NCBI RefSeq assembly: GCF_016907955.1
Contig: NZ_JAFBCX010000017.1
Coordinates: forward strand, 83,603 to 147,602
Source: Lentzea nigeriaca
GTDB taxonomy: Bacteria > Actinomycetota > Actinomycetes > Mycobacteriales > Pseudonocardiaceae
Direction: 5' to 3'
DNA length: 64,000 bases
In this document: piece after piece, positions 8,469 to 16,919 of the stretch
Position numbering within the stretch: position 1 is the first letter of the stretch
How the letters are laid out: the number at the start of each line of letters is the position of its first letter
Made by a program: the position numbers and the translations under genes
The notes under the pieces: model-generated
Told to the model about the DNA's origin: nothing
Seen by the model: only the letters and a program-made list of their open reading frames with translations
The model's database searches: none

Positions 8469-9929
8469 TCAGCGAGTTTCAGCCGCGCACTTGACGTCAC
8501 TCGGACGTTGTCCGCCGAGCAGGTACTCGGTCACCTTGTCGTTGGCGCACTTGTTCTTGCCGAGCAGGTAGGCGCCGTGCCCGCCTTGGTCGACGGTGAT
8601 CATCGCGGCCCGGTCGCCGAACGCGCGGCGCGTCGAGTGGGCGCCGACGAGCGGCGTGGCGGGGTCGCGCTCGTTCTGCACCATGAGGACGTTGCGCGGT
8701 CCGCGATCGGACGGCAGCACCTGCTTCTCCACCGGCTTGGGCCAGAACGCGCATGGGTAGATATTCGCCCCTGCGGCACCGAACATCGGATACCGGACGC
8801 GGTCCACGGCGACGTTGCGCTCGTAAATGCTGACAGACGAAGGCCACTGGGAGTCGCCGCAGATCACGTGCAGGCGGCCGGAGATCAGGCTTTCCATGCG
8901 CGGGACCTCCGGTACCTCCTGGGGTGGCAGCGGCTGGTCGTTGTCGAGCGCCTTCCACTGCGCGGCCATCTTCGAGAACGCCGCGTCACCGGTGGCGTAG
9001 AGGCCGCCGAACACCAGCATCCGGAACTGCTGACCGGTGAGCCCCTCGACGGACGGCTTCGCGTCCAGCCTGCCCGCGAGGTCGAAGTACTTGGCGCGCA
9101 CCTCGTGCGGCGTGGTGCCCAGCCCGTACTCGGGGTGTGCCGCCGCCCACTTCGCGAAGTCCGGGAACGTGTCCTCCACGCCGCGGCCGTGCATGCGGCC
9201 ACCCTCGACGTCCCAGCCACCCTCGGGGAGGTTGCTGTCGATCACGACGCGGTCGCTGGTCCTCGGGAACAGCGTGGCGTAGACAGAGCCCAGGTACGTG
9301 CCGTACGAGTAGCCGAGGAACGAGGCCTTCTTCTCACCCAGTGCGGCGCGGACGCGGTCCAGGTCGCGGGCGATGTTCGCCGTTGTGTTGTACGGCAGTT
9401 CGTCGGCGGTCGACGACTTGAGGCACTGCTGTGCCATCGTCTTGACCTCCTCAGCGCGCTTGGGCACATCGGCCTGCGTCACGGCGTACGGCGGCACACT
9501 GCCCGCGGCCATCTGCGCATCGGTCAGGTCGCACGTGGCAGGCGAGCTGTAGCCGATGCCGCGCGGGTCCATGCCGATCACGTCGTACACGTCCAGCACG
9601 CTCTGCGGCATTCCCATTGTCTTCAGGAAGACCGGGAACGTCAGGCCCTCACTCGGCCCGCCGGGGTTGGTCAGCAGGATGCCTTTGCGCTTCTCCGGGC
9701 TCTTGCTCGCCAGCCGGGTGATCATCACCTCGGTCTGGCGGCCTTCCGGCTTGCGGTAGTCGAGCGGCACCCGGAGCTTTCCGCACTCCAGTCCGGGAAG
9801 CGCCACGTCAGCGGGACACGTGACCCACTGCACCTGCTTCACGAGTGGTGCGGCGGACGCCACCCCCGTTACCGCCACCAGCGCTGCGGCGGCGGTCACG
9901 ACCGCGGCCAGCGACAACGCTTTTCGCAT
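8469..9929 (-). CDS. Secreted alpha/beta-hydrolase, S33 tripeptidyl aminopeptidase type
   Basis: The 486-residue protein has an N-terminal signal peptide (KALSLAAVVTAAAALVA... ending near ASA, residue 26). A nucleophile elbow GYSYGTY lies near residue 205. The late catalytic His is in DQGGHGAYLL near 455, followed by the TAP-like C-terminal region. The family releases tripeptides or other N-terminal peptides from extracellular proteins. GGGGAGG precedes the ATG at 9929; an earlier in-frame start would spoil the signal peptide. It lies 53 bases downstream of a MerR-type regulator on the same strand and probably shares its promoter. Confidence 0.88.
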   Translation of the reverse strand: MRKALSLAAVVTAAAALVAVTGVASAAPLVKQVQWVTCPADVALPGLECGKLRVPLDYRKPEGRQTEVMITRLASKSPEKRKGILLTNPGGPSEGLTFPVFLKTMGMPQSVLDVYDVIGMDPRGIGYSSPATCDLTDAQMAAGSVPPYAVTQADVPKRAEEVKTMAQQCLKSSTADELPYNTTANIARDLDRVRAALGEKKASFLGYSYGTYLGSVYATLFPRTSDRVVIDSNLPEGGWDVEGGRMHGRGVEDTFPDFAKWAAAHPEYGLGTTPHEVRAKYFDLAGRLDAKPSVEGLTGQQFRMLVFGGLYATGDAAFSKMAAQWKALDNDQPLPPQEVPEVPRMESLISGRLHVICGDSQWPSSVSIYERNVAVDRVRYPMFGAAGANIYPCAFWPKPVEKQVLPSDRGPRNVLMVQNERDPATPLVGAHSTRRAFGDRAAMITVDQGGHGAYLLGKNKCANDKVTEYLLGGQRPSDVKCAAETR

Positions 9930-9982
9930 TAGCAAATACCTCCCCGACGGCGCGCCCCTTCGGCGTGCCAAACCGATGAATG

Positions 9983-10699
9983 TCAGCCGTTCATGCGGAT
10001 CAGGACGTCGATCTGGGCCTTGTTGTAGAGCTCGACCACGACCTTGGCCATCGTCTGCATCGCGAACTTCTCGCCCCGCGGCGAATCGCCGTACATGCCG
10101 ACGGCATCCGGGAACGCCGCACGCATCTCCTGCACGTACGGGAGCGCGCTCATGCGGTCGGCCAGGCGTTGGCGAGTCTCCTCGTCCGCGTCCGCGGGCA
10201 GGTTGTCGAACTCCGCGATCGCGATGTCCTTCGAGTGGCCCTTCAACACCTCGTTGTAGGTGGCCAACGCCTCCGGTGAGAGCAACTGAGCGATCACGAC
10301 GGTCGCCGCGCGGTCTTGCGGGGACAGGTTCGCCTCCGCGACCGTCGCCGCGATGTCGGGCGGCAGGTCGGTCGGCGCCCCCTGGCGCAGGATCAACGCC
10401 AGTTCGACGCGGATCCGTTGCAGCCGCTCGATCGTCGCGGCCAGCTCGGCGTCGAGCACGCGCAACGCCTCGCCGGGATGTTCGTCCCCGTCACCGAGTT
10501 CCGCGATCTGTGCGAGCGACAGCCCGAGATCGGTGAGACGCCTGATCCTCAGTACCCGCACGAGATGGGTCACGCCATAGCTCTTATAGCCGTTGGCGCG
10601 GCGTTCCGGCTCGGCGAGCAGGCCCACGTCGTGGTAGTGCCTGATCGTGCGCAACGTCGTGCCGGCGAGTTCGGCCAGCTGGCTGGTGCTCCACCCCAC
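9983..10699 (-). CDS. MerR family transcriptional regulator
   Basis: The 238-residue protein has an N-terminal winged helix with STSQLAELAGTTLRTIRHYH, typical of the MerR HTH. A dimerisation coiled coil follows near residues 75-115. The roughly 110-residue C-terminal domain lacks the cysteines of metal-sensing MerR proteins, so it probably senses an organic ligand. The GTG at 10699 is chosen because GGAGGG stands just upstream. A textbook MerR promoter with a 19-bp spacer and a perfect operator lies upstream, implying autoregulation and control of the downstream peptidase. Confidence 0.88.
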   Translation of the reverse strand: MGWSTSQLAELAGTTLRTIRHYHDVGLLAEPERRANGYKSYGVTHLVRVLRIRRLTDLGLSLAQIAELGDGDEHPGEALRVLDAELAATIERLQRIRVELALILRQGAPTDLPPDIAATVAEANLSPQDRAATVVIAQLLSPEALATYNEVLKGHSKDIAIAEFDNLPADADEETRQRLADRMSALPYVQEMRAAFPDAVGMYGDSPRGEKFAMQTMAKVVVELYNKAQIDVLIRMNG

Positions 10700-10732
10700 G
10701 ACGTTCCCTCCGTTCGGTCTCTGACACGACCA

Positions 10733-10763
10733 AGTTGAAACCATGCCGCTACGGCATGGTCAA
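10733..10763 (-). promoter_or_regulatory. MerR-type promoter with palindromic operator in a 19-bp spacer
   Basis: On the minus strand TTGACC (-35, 10763-10758) is followed by 19 bases and then TCAACT (-10, 10738-10733). The spacer contains most of a perfect palindrome, ACCATGCCG-N3-CGGCATGGT, at 10740-10760. An elongated 19-bp spacer holding a dyad operator is the hallmark of promoters activated by MerR regulators through DNA untwisting. It lies 34-64 bases before the MerR GTG start. Confidence 0.75.
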
Positions 10764-10875
10764 GGCAGACCGGATCTTCGTGGTTCATGTGGGCAACTCG
10801 CGGATCCGTCCAACTCACGAGTTGCGAGATCCGGTCGGCGAAGGACTGCGCGGAGGATGCATCGGCGCCACGTCG

Positions 10876-11200
10876 TCATAGTGAATCTGCAGGCGTTGCT
10901 CGCGGACTTGATCGACCGGCTCCTCGCCCACACCTTCTTCTACGGGTCCAGCGGTCCGCACAAACAAACAGATGTGGCAGTGCCTCGAGCAGGTGGTCTT
11001 CTCGGACGTAGAGGTTCCGCGGTTCGCCTTCGGAACGTCGCTTGGCGCTGGTGAAGCCATGCCGGCATCGATACCCCGCTCGCCCATGAACCCAGTGCCC
11101 GTCCATTCGCCGGCCACAACGCCCGCACACGACGAGTCGACGTCCTCCCGGTGCAGCCGCCTTCAGCGTGCAGCTCGCTCGTTGTCGCGGTTGCATGGTT
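10876..11200 (-). pseudogene. Large serine recombinase C-terminal remnant
   Basis: One minus-strand frame encodes VVCGRCGRRMDGHWVHGR, then YRCRHGFTSA and LYVREDHLLE. This is the zinc beta-ribbon and following helix of large serine recombinases found in actinobacterial integrative elements. Both CxxC-type pairs are visible. The catalytic resolvase domain is absent and the frame breaks at both ends. It marks a past integrative element in the 10763-11194 gap, which holds nothing else recognisable. Confidence 0.6.
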
Positions 11201-11626
11201 CTCATGGCTCCGCTTCCGATCCGTGATCGCGCAGGCAACGCGTTGGTGGAGTTTCGTCTCGTCACCGATATGGAGTTGGAGCACCTGGGTGATCGGGTGG
11301 GCATTCCGGCGGCCGTGGTAGTGGTCGAGCACGCGGACCGCATACTCCTGATGTTCGACAGTTGGCGGAAGCAGTGGGAACTCCCGGGAGGAGCACGCGA
11401 GCCGGGCGAGACGCCGCGTCAGACCGCGGTCCGGGAGCTGCACGAAGAGACCGGCATCCACGGAGTGCAACCGGACGGCGTCGCGGTAGCCGAGTTCGAT
11501 CTCATCAACCCGGACCGGCACGAACTGCTCGCCGTCTACCGGGTCCGGCTCCAGGCCGCGCCCAGCCTGCTGGTCAACGCCGAGGCGCTCGACTTCCTGT
11601 GGTGGCCACCGTCGGTGAGGACATGA
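11195..11626 (+). CDS. Nudix hydrolase, probably frameshifted near its C-terminus
   Basis: The protein has a full Nudix box, GGAREPGETPRQTAVRELHEETG, around residues 60-82 (Gx5Ex7REUxEExGU), so it should hydrolyse a nucleoside-diphosphate-linked substrate. Starts at 11195 or 11204 are both possible, and neither has a strong ribosome binding site. The frame stops soon after FLWWPPS. The next frame continues GEDMTPLDAEIARRV up to 11679, which looks like the natural C-terminus. A one- or two-base indel near 11605 is therefore likely, removing about 18 residues or reflecting a sequencing error. Confidence 0.7.
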   Translation: MVLMAPLPIRDRAGNALVEFRLVTDMELEHLGDRVGIPAAVVVVEHADRILLMFDSWRKQWELPGGAREPGETPRQTAVRELHEETGIHGVQPDGVAVAEFDLINPDRHELLAVYRVRLQAAPSLLVNAEALDFLWWPPSVRT

Positions 11627-11701
11627 CCCCGCTCGACGCCGAGATCGCCAGACGCGTCACCCACTCCTCGACCGAGTGAAAACGACCAGACCAGACCGCG
11701 A

Positions 11702-11848
11702 GTGCTGACGAAGGTCCTGGAGAAGCTCGGGTTCGCGCGTGAAGGGACGTTGCGGGAAGACTGCGTCGTAAACGGCGACGTATCGGACTCGTGGGTGTAC
11801 GAGCTGCTCAGGCGAAAGCCCTCACCTGAACCCGTACCCGCGCGCTGA
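11702..11848 (+). pseudogene. GNAT acetyltransferase (RimJ/RimL-like) C-terminal remnant
   Basis: These 48 codons read VLEKLGFAREGTLREDCVVNG and then SDSWVYELLRR. This is the last strand-helix part of RimJ/RimL-type N-acetyltransferases, where N or S normally precedes VLEKLGF. No start codon or N-terminal two thirds is present. It is a truncated fragment beside the damaged Nudix gene. Confidence 0.6.
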
Positions 11849-11854
11849 GTCTGG

Positions 11855-12214
11855 TCACAGGTTGTGCGCGATGGGATGAAGCGGCTGATACAAGGGCAGC
11901 TCGGCTCCACTTGGCATCCGTACCGCGGTCAGTCGGCCCCACCGCGCCTCGGTCACCGGTCGAGTTGTTTCGACACCGGCTGCGGCCAGGTCGGTCAGCA
12001 CCGTGTCCAGGTCGTCGCACATCAGGTAGAACTCGTGCTGCGGTACCCCGTCGGTCGGGTGGACGGCTACCTCGGCCGGCGGCAGTTTGAAGATCAGCCA
12101 TCCGTGTCCGGCATCTACGTGAGGGAACCCAAGGACGTCCGCGATGAAAGCCCGATCCGCCTCGGCGTCCTGGCTGTATAGGATCACATGCGCGCCGCTG
12201 AACATGGCCCACAA
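11855..12214 (-). CDS. VOC/glyoxalase-superfamily protein
   Basis: This small protein of 116-119 residues has the paired beta-alpha-beta-beta-beta pattern of the vicinal-oxygen-chelate fold. It contains DAEADRAFIADVLGF near residue 16 and a later LYLP-type strand, LPLYQP. Such proteins act as glyoxalases, dioxygenases or antibiotic-resistance binders; the subgroup is not identifiable here. Two in-frame ATGs (12214 and 12205) are possible starts. It stands alone between remnants. Confidence 0.75.
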   Translation of the reverse strand: MWAMFSGAHVILYSQDAEADRAFIADVLGFPHVDAGHGWLIFKLPPAEVAVHPTDGVPQHEFYLMCDDLDTVLTDLAAAGVETTRPVTEARWGRLTAVRMPSGAELPLYQPLHPIAHNL

Positions 12215-12425
12215 TGCCTCGCGAAGCCGTTGCCCCGCAAGTCAAGGCCGTCCAACGGCCGACTGCCAGTTCGGAGCCGACGGCGATCCGTCATCGCTCA
12301 CGATCAGCGTAGTCATTTCGCGAAACCGCTGACTGTCACGGACTCCGCTCTCACCGGCACCCACCACCACAGCCACCCCGAGCAGAACGCCGCGATCGCC
12401 GCCTACATCCGCTGACGCCTGAGGC

Positions 12426-12520
12426 TCATGTCTCAGTCATGGGCCCGTCCACCGCGAACAGCACGGCAGGGCCCTCTTCCTCCTTCAACAGCAACAGGTA
12501 CGGCGGTTGATCAACAACGC
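12426..12520 (-). pseudogene. Possible serpin C-terminal remnant in a gene-poor gap
   Basis: A minus-strand frame reads DQPPYLLLLKEEEGPAVLFA before a stop. It resembles the strand pair near the C-terminus of bacterial serpins, but the match is short and could be chance. The 12215-12629 gap otherwise holds only a perfect 13-base palindrome, GTCCTATTAGGAC, at 12532-12544. Its role is unknown. Confidence 0.2.
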
Positions 12521-12629
12521 CGAGGGCTGTAGTCCTATTAGGACACGGGAGAAGTCCGCAAGTTTCAGCCCCAGCGCATCACAGTGCGCGCCCGTTACCG
12601 GACCCCACGTCGCCGGATGCACGTGCGCC

Positions 12630-13622
12630 TCAACCGATCGGCGCATGCCGAGCGGCCTGAGCGCGCAGCAGGGCGAGGGCGAACAGCCCCGCCGGGATGA
12701 TCAGCCAGCAGGAGAACAGCCGGTAGCCGAGGACGACGGCCGCGGCAGGCGCCTGGTGCGCACCCGCCGCGATCAGCCCGGCGAGCAGGCTCGCCTCGAT
12801 CATGCCCATCCCACCGGGCGTCAGTGGCACCTGGCGCACCAGTTGCACGACCACGTATGCCGTGCCCACCTCGAAGAAGGTCAGCGGCAGGTGGAACGCC
12901 TGCGCGACAGCGGCCAGGCAGCACAGGTCGGCCAGCCAGTTGACCATCGCGAAGACGAGGGCGCCGCGCCGGTAGCGCGTCGGCAGGGTCACCATCGCCG
13001 TCACCGCGTGCCGCGCGCTCGCCCGCCAGCCGCTCGACGTCCAGTCGTCCTCGGATCCGGGGACGCCGTGTGTGTCAGGCCCGCGCCGACAGATCGCCTC
13101 CCACACTGCGAACAGCAGCAGGACGACCAGGATCACCACCGCGACCACCGAGGCGACCGGGTGCGTCCGCCAGGTGTCCTGCGGGTGCTCCGCCAGCAGG
13201 ATGAGGAATCCGAACAGGCACAGCAATGCCAGACCCGCCGTCGACAACACCCCGGACAGCAGGAGCACAGTCGCCGCGACCTCGGTGCTCGCCCCTGCCT
13301 TGCGGAAAGCCTTGAAGGCGAAGCCCGCCGAGACCGCCGACCCCGCAGGCATGCTGATGGCGATGGCCGAACGCCCGTAAGTCACTGCGATCGAGCGCCA
13401 GATCCTCAGCGACACTCCGAAACCCCGCAAGAGCCACCACTGCTGGCGGGCGAACATCCTCATCGAGACCAGTTCGGCCACCAGCGCCACCAACAGCCAG
13501 CCGGCGTCGGCCGTCCGGACGACCGGCACCAGGTCGGACATCTTCGGCAGCGACCGATACACCAGTGCGCCCGCCGCAACGAGTGCCAACGCGGTGAGCA
13601 TTGGTCTCCACCAACGTCTCAT
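12630..13622 (-). CDS. UPF0104/lysylphosphatidylglycerol synthase TM region-like membrane protein
   Basis: The 330-residue integral membrane protein has about eight hydrophobic segments. It contains conserved stretches GSAVSAGFAFKAF and LTPGGMGMIEASL typical of the UPF0104 (AglD/MprF-TM) family. These resemble the flippase part of MprF and often move or attach lipids and glycolipids, but the exact reaction is unknown. ATG at 13622 follows GGGAGAA. It is monocistronic and convergent with no clear partner. Confidence 0.8.
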   Translation of the reverse strand: MRRWWRPMLTALALVAAGALVYRSLPKMSDLVPVVRTADAGWLLVALVAELVSMRMFARQQWWLLRGFGVSLRIWRSIAVTYGRSAIAISMPAGSAVSAGFAFKAFRKAGASTEVAATVLLLSGVLSTAGLALLCLFGFLILLAEHPQDTWRTHPVASVVAVVILVVLLLFAVWEAICRRGPDTHGVPGSEDDWTSSGWRASARHAVTAMVTLPTRYRRGALVFAMVNWLADLCCLAAVAQAFHLPLTFFEVGTAYVVVQLVRQVPLTPGGMGMIEASLLAGLIAAGAHQAPAAAVVLGYRLFSCWLIIPAGLFALALLRAQAARHAPIG

Positions 13623-13897
13623 CCACTTCTCCCGACACTTACTAGACGCAATAGTTCCGTTTCGGTGACGGTAAACCCACCGCCTCACCGGCACAACAAC
13701 CAGGGGTCCGTGTCGCTCCCGGTGGTCGGCGTGGACAACCGCCGGTTGTCCATCCACGTCATCCCTTGATCGGCAGACCGTCACTTGTTAGCGTTCACAC
13801 CCGCTCGATGCGCGGCTCACCCGAACGCCGTGCTCCGGCACGCCCCGGGAACCGTGGCGATCGTCAACAACGATGTTGATCCGCGCGAGGAGCGGGC

Positions 13898-14992
13898 ATG
13901 AGGTCAGTGAGAGCAGTGCTTCCCGTGGTCGTGCTGCTGGTCGCGGCGTGCGGCGCGCCGGCGACCACTCAGCAGGCCGGGACCGGCGACGGTGTGCTGG
14001 TGGGCGTCACCATGCCGACGACGTCGTCGGAGCGCTGGATCCACGACGGCCAGAACATCAAGCGCGACCTGGAGAAGCAGGGACACCGGGTCGACCTGCG
14101 GTACGCCGAGAACGACGTGCCGAACCAGGCGAAACAGATCGAAAGCCAGATCGCCGACGGCGCGAAGCTCCTGATCATCGCGTCGGTGGACGGTTCCGCG
14201 CTGACCCAGCCGCTCCAGCGGGCCGCGGACGCCAGGATCCCGGTGATCGCCTACGACCGGCTCCTGCGCGGCAGCCCGTACGTCGACTACTACGCGACGT
14301 TCGAGAACTTCCGGGTCGGCGTGTACCAGGCCGAGTCGCTGCTGACCGGGCTCGGCCTGCGCACCGGCGACGGCCAGCCCGGCGCCGCGGCGGGTCCGTT
14401 CAACATCGAGCTGTTCGCAGGCTCGCCGGACGACAACAACGCGACGTTCTTCTTCAACGGCGCCATGTCCGTGCTCAAGCCGTACCTCGACGCCGGCACG
14501 CTGGTGGTGCGGAGCGGCCAGACGGACTTCAATTCCGTCACGACACCGCGGTGGGACGGCGAGACCGCCCGCAAGCGCATGGAAGGCCTTCTCACCACGA
14601 CCTACCGCCGTGTCAAGGTGAACGGCGTGCTCTCGCCGTACGACGGCATCTCCCTCGGCATCCTGACCGCGCTGAAGAACAACGGCTACGGCCCAGTCTT
14701 CCCGATCGTGACCGGCCAGGACGCCGAGCTGGGTTCGGTGAAGTCCATCATCGCGGACCAGCAGTACTCGACGATCTACAAGGACACCCGCGAACTGGCG
14801 ACCGTCACGGCGCTGATGGCCGACGCGGTGCTGAAGGGCCGGACGCCGCCGCAGCTGAACAATCTCAACGACTACGACAACGGCGTGAAGGTCGTCCCGG
14901 CCTTCCTGCTGAACCCCGTCAGCGTCACCAAAGCCAACTACCACAAGGTTCTCGTGGAGTCCGGGTACTACACCGACGACCAACTCCGCTAG
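13898..14992 (+). CDS. Sugar ABC transporter substrate-binding lipoprotein (type I, XylF/ChvE-like)
   Basis: The 364-residue protein has a lipobox VAAC, with the lipidated cysteine about residue 18. Two Rossmann-like lobes follow, as in periplasmic-binding protein type 1 sugar receptors. The segments DGQNIKRDLEKQG, IIASVDGSAL and VTGQDAELGSVKSI are typical of xylose or multiple-sugar binding members. No permease or ATPase gene lies nearby, so it is an orphan receptor. It could supply a transporter elsewhere or act as a sensor. It ends against a degraded gene on the other strand. Confidence 0.85.
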   Translation: MRSVRAVLPVVVLLVAACGAPATTQQAGTGDGVLVGVTMPTTSSERWIHDGQNIKRDLEKQGHRVDLRYAENDVPNQAKQIESQIADGAKLLIIASVDGSALTQPLQRAADARIPVIAYDRLLRGSPYVDYYATFENFRVGVYQAESLLTGLGLRTGDGQPGAAAGPFNIELFAGSPDDNNATFFFNGAMSVLKPYLDAGTLVVRSGQTDFNSVTTPRWDGETARKRMEGLLTTTYRRVKVNGVLSPYDGISLGILTALKNNGYGPVFPIVTGQDAELGSVKSIIADQQYSTIYKDTRELATVTALMADAVLKGRTPPQLNNLNDYDNGVKVVPAFLLNPVSVTKANYHKVLVESGYYTDDQLR

Positions 14993-15230
14993 TGCGGCAC
15001 CAGGTGAGCATGCCCAGGGCCGAACACCTCGTACCTGATGTCGTCGGCGTAGATGCCACGACCGAGGAGGCGGCCACGCACGTCGCGCATGAACGCGATC
15101 GGGCCGCACAGGTAGACGGTCGCATTGGCGGACAGGCCGATCGCGTCCACCTCGACGCGATCGGCCTGTCCGCCTTCGTCGCCGTGCTCGTACCAGGTCA
15201 GTTGCTCGAAGCCAAGGGCTGCTCGTCGAC
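14989..15230 (-). pseudogene. Flavohaemoprotein/FNR C-terminal remnant
   Basis: The minus strand reads LTWYEHGDE, then ATVYLCGPIAFMRDVRGRLL, then YEVFGPGHAHL and a stop. This is the NAD-binding end of the ferredoxin-reductase module of flavohaemoproteins (nitric oxide dioxygenases), where YLCGP-x-FM and YEVFGP are conserved. The globin and FAD parts are missing and the frame breaks upstream near 15230. It overlaps the stop codon of the sugar-binding gene tail to tail. Confidence 0.6.
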
Positions 15231-15239
15231 AACCAACAC

Positions 15240-15469
15240 GGTCCGGACTGGACGGTCAGGAATCCGTTGCCCTTGTCATACGACGGGGCGGACATCTCGT
15301 GCAGGTGTGACCGATCTGCCTGGTTGATCTTGATGGTCCCGGCGGAGGCGTAGTTGGAGTTCGACCGTCCGCTCGTGCCCTGGGAGTGGACGAACAGCTC
15401 GGTGCGGTACCGGCAGCCGTTGTGGCAGACCTTGTCACCGAGGCTCCAGACCCATCCTCTGGCAGTCAT
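15240..15469 (-). other. Unrecognised open frame, possibly a damaged secreted protein gene
   Basis: From an ATG at 15469 the minus strand encodes a stretch with unusual non-shadow composition, including DKVCHNGCRYRTELF and ASAGTIKINQADRSHL. It then runs without a stop into the reverse strand of other genes. I do not recognise the family. The composition looks protein-like, but the lack of an in-frame end argues for a truncated gene. Confidence 0.2.
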
Positions 15470-15655
15470 GTGCGGCCGAGTGCTCTGTGACGACGTCAGG
15501 TCTTCAGCGCAAGAATCCCCTTGGCGAGATCACCTCACTGTTTACCAGTCCGTTGTCGGCGTCACTCAATCAGGCGTTCTTTGTCAACCGGAACGGGTAA
15601 TTGTGTAGGGGACTTGGGGCGCGACAGGATCGCTACGTACTGTCACACCAAAAAT

Positions 15656-15673
15656 GATCGACGAAAATCGATC
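15656..15673. repeat. Inverted repeat in the leader of the lectin gene
   Basis: GATCGA-N6-TCGATC lies 28-45 bases before the lectin ATG in an unusually AT-rich leader (15640-15675). It may be an operator or the base of an mRNA hairpin. The upstream gap 15470-15700 contains no gene. Confidence 0.3.
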
Positions 15674-15700
15674 GCGGCAGACGGGACTGGAAACAGCAGA

Positions 15701-16876
15701 ATGACGAAACAGGATGTCCAGCCAGGGTCATTTAAACGTGCAAGATCGCTGCCAGGAAGGTCGGTATACCGCCACGAACCACTTGCTGCGCGCCGCCGCC
15801 TGTTCGGCTTCCTGGCGGCGCTGACAATGGTGACGACGCTCGTCACCACCGGCGGCACCTCTTCTCCTGCGGTCGCGCAGGAAGAAAATGCCGCGGCCGC
15901 TCCCGTCGGCCGGCTGGAGGTGTTCGCCCGCGGTAGTGACAAAGGCCTTTGGCATATCTGGCAGACCGCACCCAACAACGGCTGGTCCGGCTGGGGTCCC
16001 CTCGGCGGCGGGATCGACCTGCTCGAAGTCGGCCGCAATGCCGACGGCCGGCTCGAGGTCTTCGCCCGCGGCTTCGACGGGGCCCTGTGGCACAAATGGC
16101 AGACATCGCCCGGCGGCGGCTGGTCCGGCTGGGTCTCGCTCGGCGGCTGGATCGACCGGATCGCCGTCGGGAACAACAAGGACGGCCGGCTCGAGGTCTT
16201 CGCCAGGGGTTCGGACAATGCCCTGTGGCACATCTGGCAGACCGCACCCAACAACGGCTGGTCCGGCTGGGCCTCGCTCGGCGGCTTCGTCGACCAGATC
16301 GACGTCGGCAACAACAAGGACGGCCGGCTCGAGGTTTTCGCCACGGGCAGAAACAGCGCCCTGTGGCACATCTGGCAGACCGCGCCGAACAGCGGTTGGT
16401 CCGGCTGGGCGTCGCTGGGCGGTTGGATCAGCAAACTCGCCGTGGGGAGCAACAGGGACGGCAGGCTCGAGGTCTTCGCCATCGGTATGAACAACGCCCT
16501 GTGGCACATCTGGCAGACCGCACCCAACAACGGCTGGTCCGGCTGGGCCTCGCTCGGCGGTTGGATCGACCAACTCGCCGTCAGCCGGAACGGGGACGGC
16601 AGGCTCGAGGTCTTCGCCAGGGGATCCGACAACGCCCTGTGGCACATCTGGCAGACCGCACCCAACAGCGGCTGGTCCGGCTGGGCGTCGCTGGGCGGCT
16701 GGATAGACCGGCTGGCGGTCAACTCGAACAAGGACGGCAGGCTCGAGGTCTTCGTCCGCGGTAGTGACAAAGGCCTTTGGCATATCTGGCAGACCGCACC
16801 CAACAGCGGCTGGTCGAGCTGGGCCTCGCTCGGCGGCTGGATAGACGAACTGGACACCGCACAGAACGCGAACTGA
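15701..16876 (+). CDS. Secreted PLL-type lectin, seven-repeat beta-propeller
   Basis: The 391-residue protein has a long n-region containing ARRRLFGF, compatible with a Tat-type signal, then a hydrophobic core and AVAQ near residue 65. The remainder is exactly seven tandem repeats of 46 residues (bases 15908-16873). Each starts GRLEVF and contains LWHIWQT and GWSGW. This is the repeat of PLL-type seven-bladed fucose-binding lectins (Photorhabdus lectin family), with tectonin-like aromatic residues in each blade. It probably binds cell-surface or environmental glycans. The repeats are nearly identical in DNA, indicating recent expansion or gene conversion. A strong terminator follows. Confidence 0.85.
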   Translation: MTKQDVQPGSFKRARSLPGRSVYRHEPLAARRRLFGFLAALTMVTTLVTTGGTSSPAVAQEENAAAAPVGRLEVFARGSDKGLWHIWQTAPNNGWSGWGPLGGGIDLLEVGRNADGRLEVFARGFDGALWHKWQTSPGGGWSGWVSLGGWIDRIAVGNNKDGRLEVFARGSDNALWHIWQTAPNNGWSGWASLGGFVDQIDVGNNKDGRLEVFATGRNSALWHIWQTAPNSGWSGWASLGGWISKLAVGSNRDGRLEVFAIGMNNALWHIWQTAPNNGWSGWASLGGWIDQLAVSRNGDGRLEVFARGSDNALWHIWQTAPNSGWSGWASLGGWIDRLAVNSNKDGRLEVFVRGSDKGLWHIWQTAPNSGWSSWASLGGWIDELDTAQNAN

Positions 16877-16887
16877 AAGAAGCCGCA

Positions 16888-16919
16888 GTCGGCGCCGGGC
16901 CGAAAGGTCCGGCGCCGAC
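16888..16919 (+). terminator. Strong hairpin terminator of the lectin gene
   Basis: A perfect 11-bp GC-rich inverted repeat, GTCGGCGCCGG and CCGGCGCCGAC with a 10-base loop, starts 12 bases after the lectin stop codon. Confidence 0.75.

Noticed and set aside
8147..8494. Plus-strand frame starting VIVSLLYE, like some integrase N-termini
   Set aside because: Similarity lasts only about ten residues and needs a frameshift; not enough to call a mobile element.
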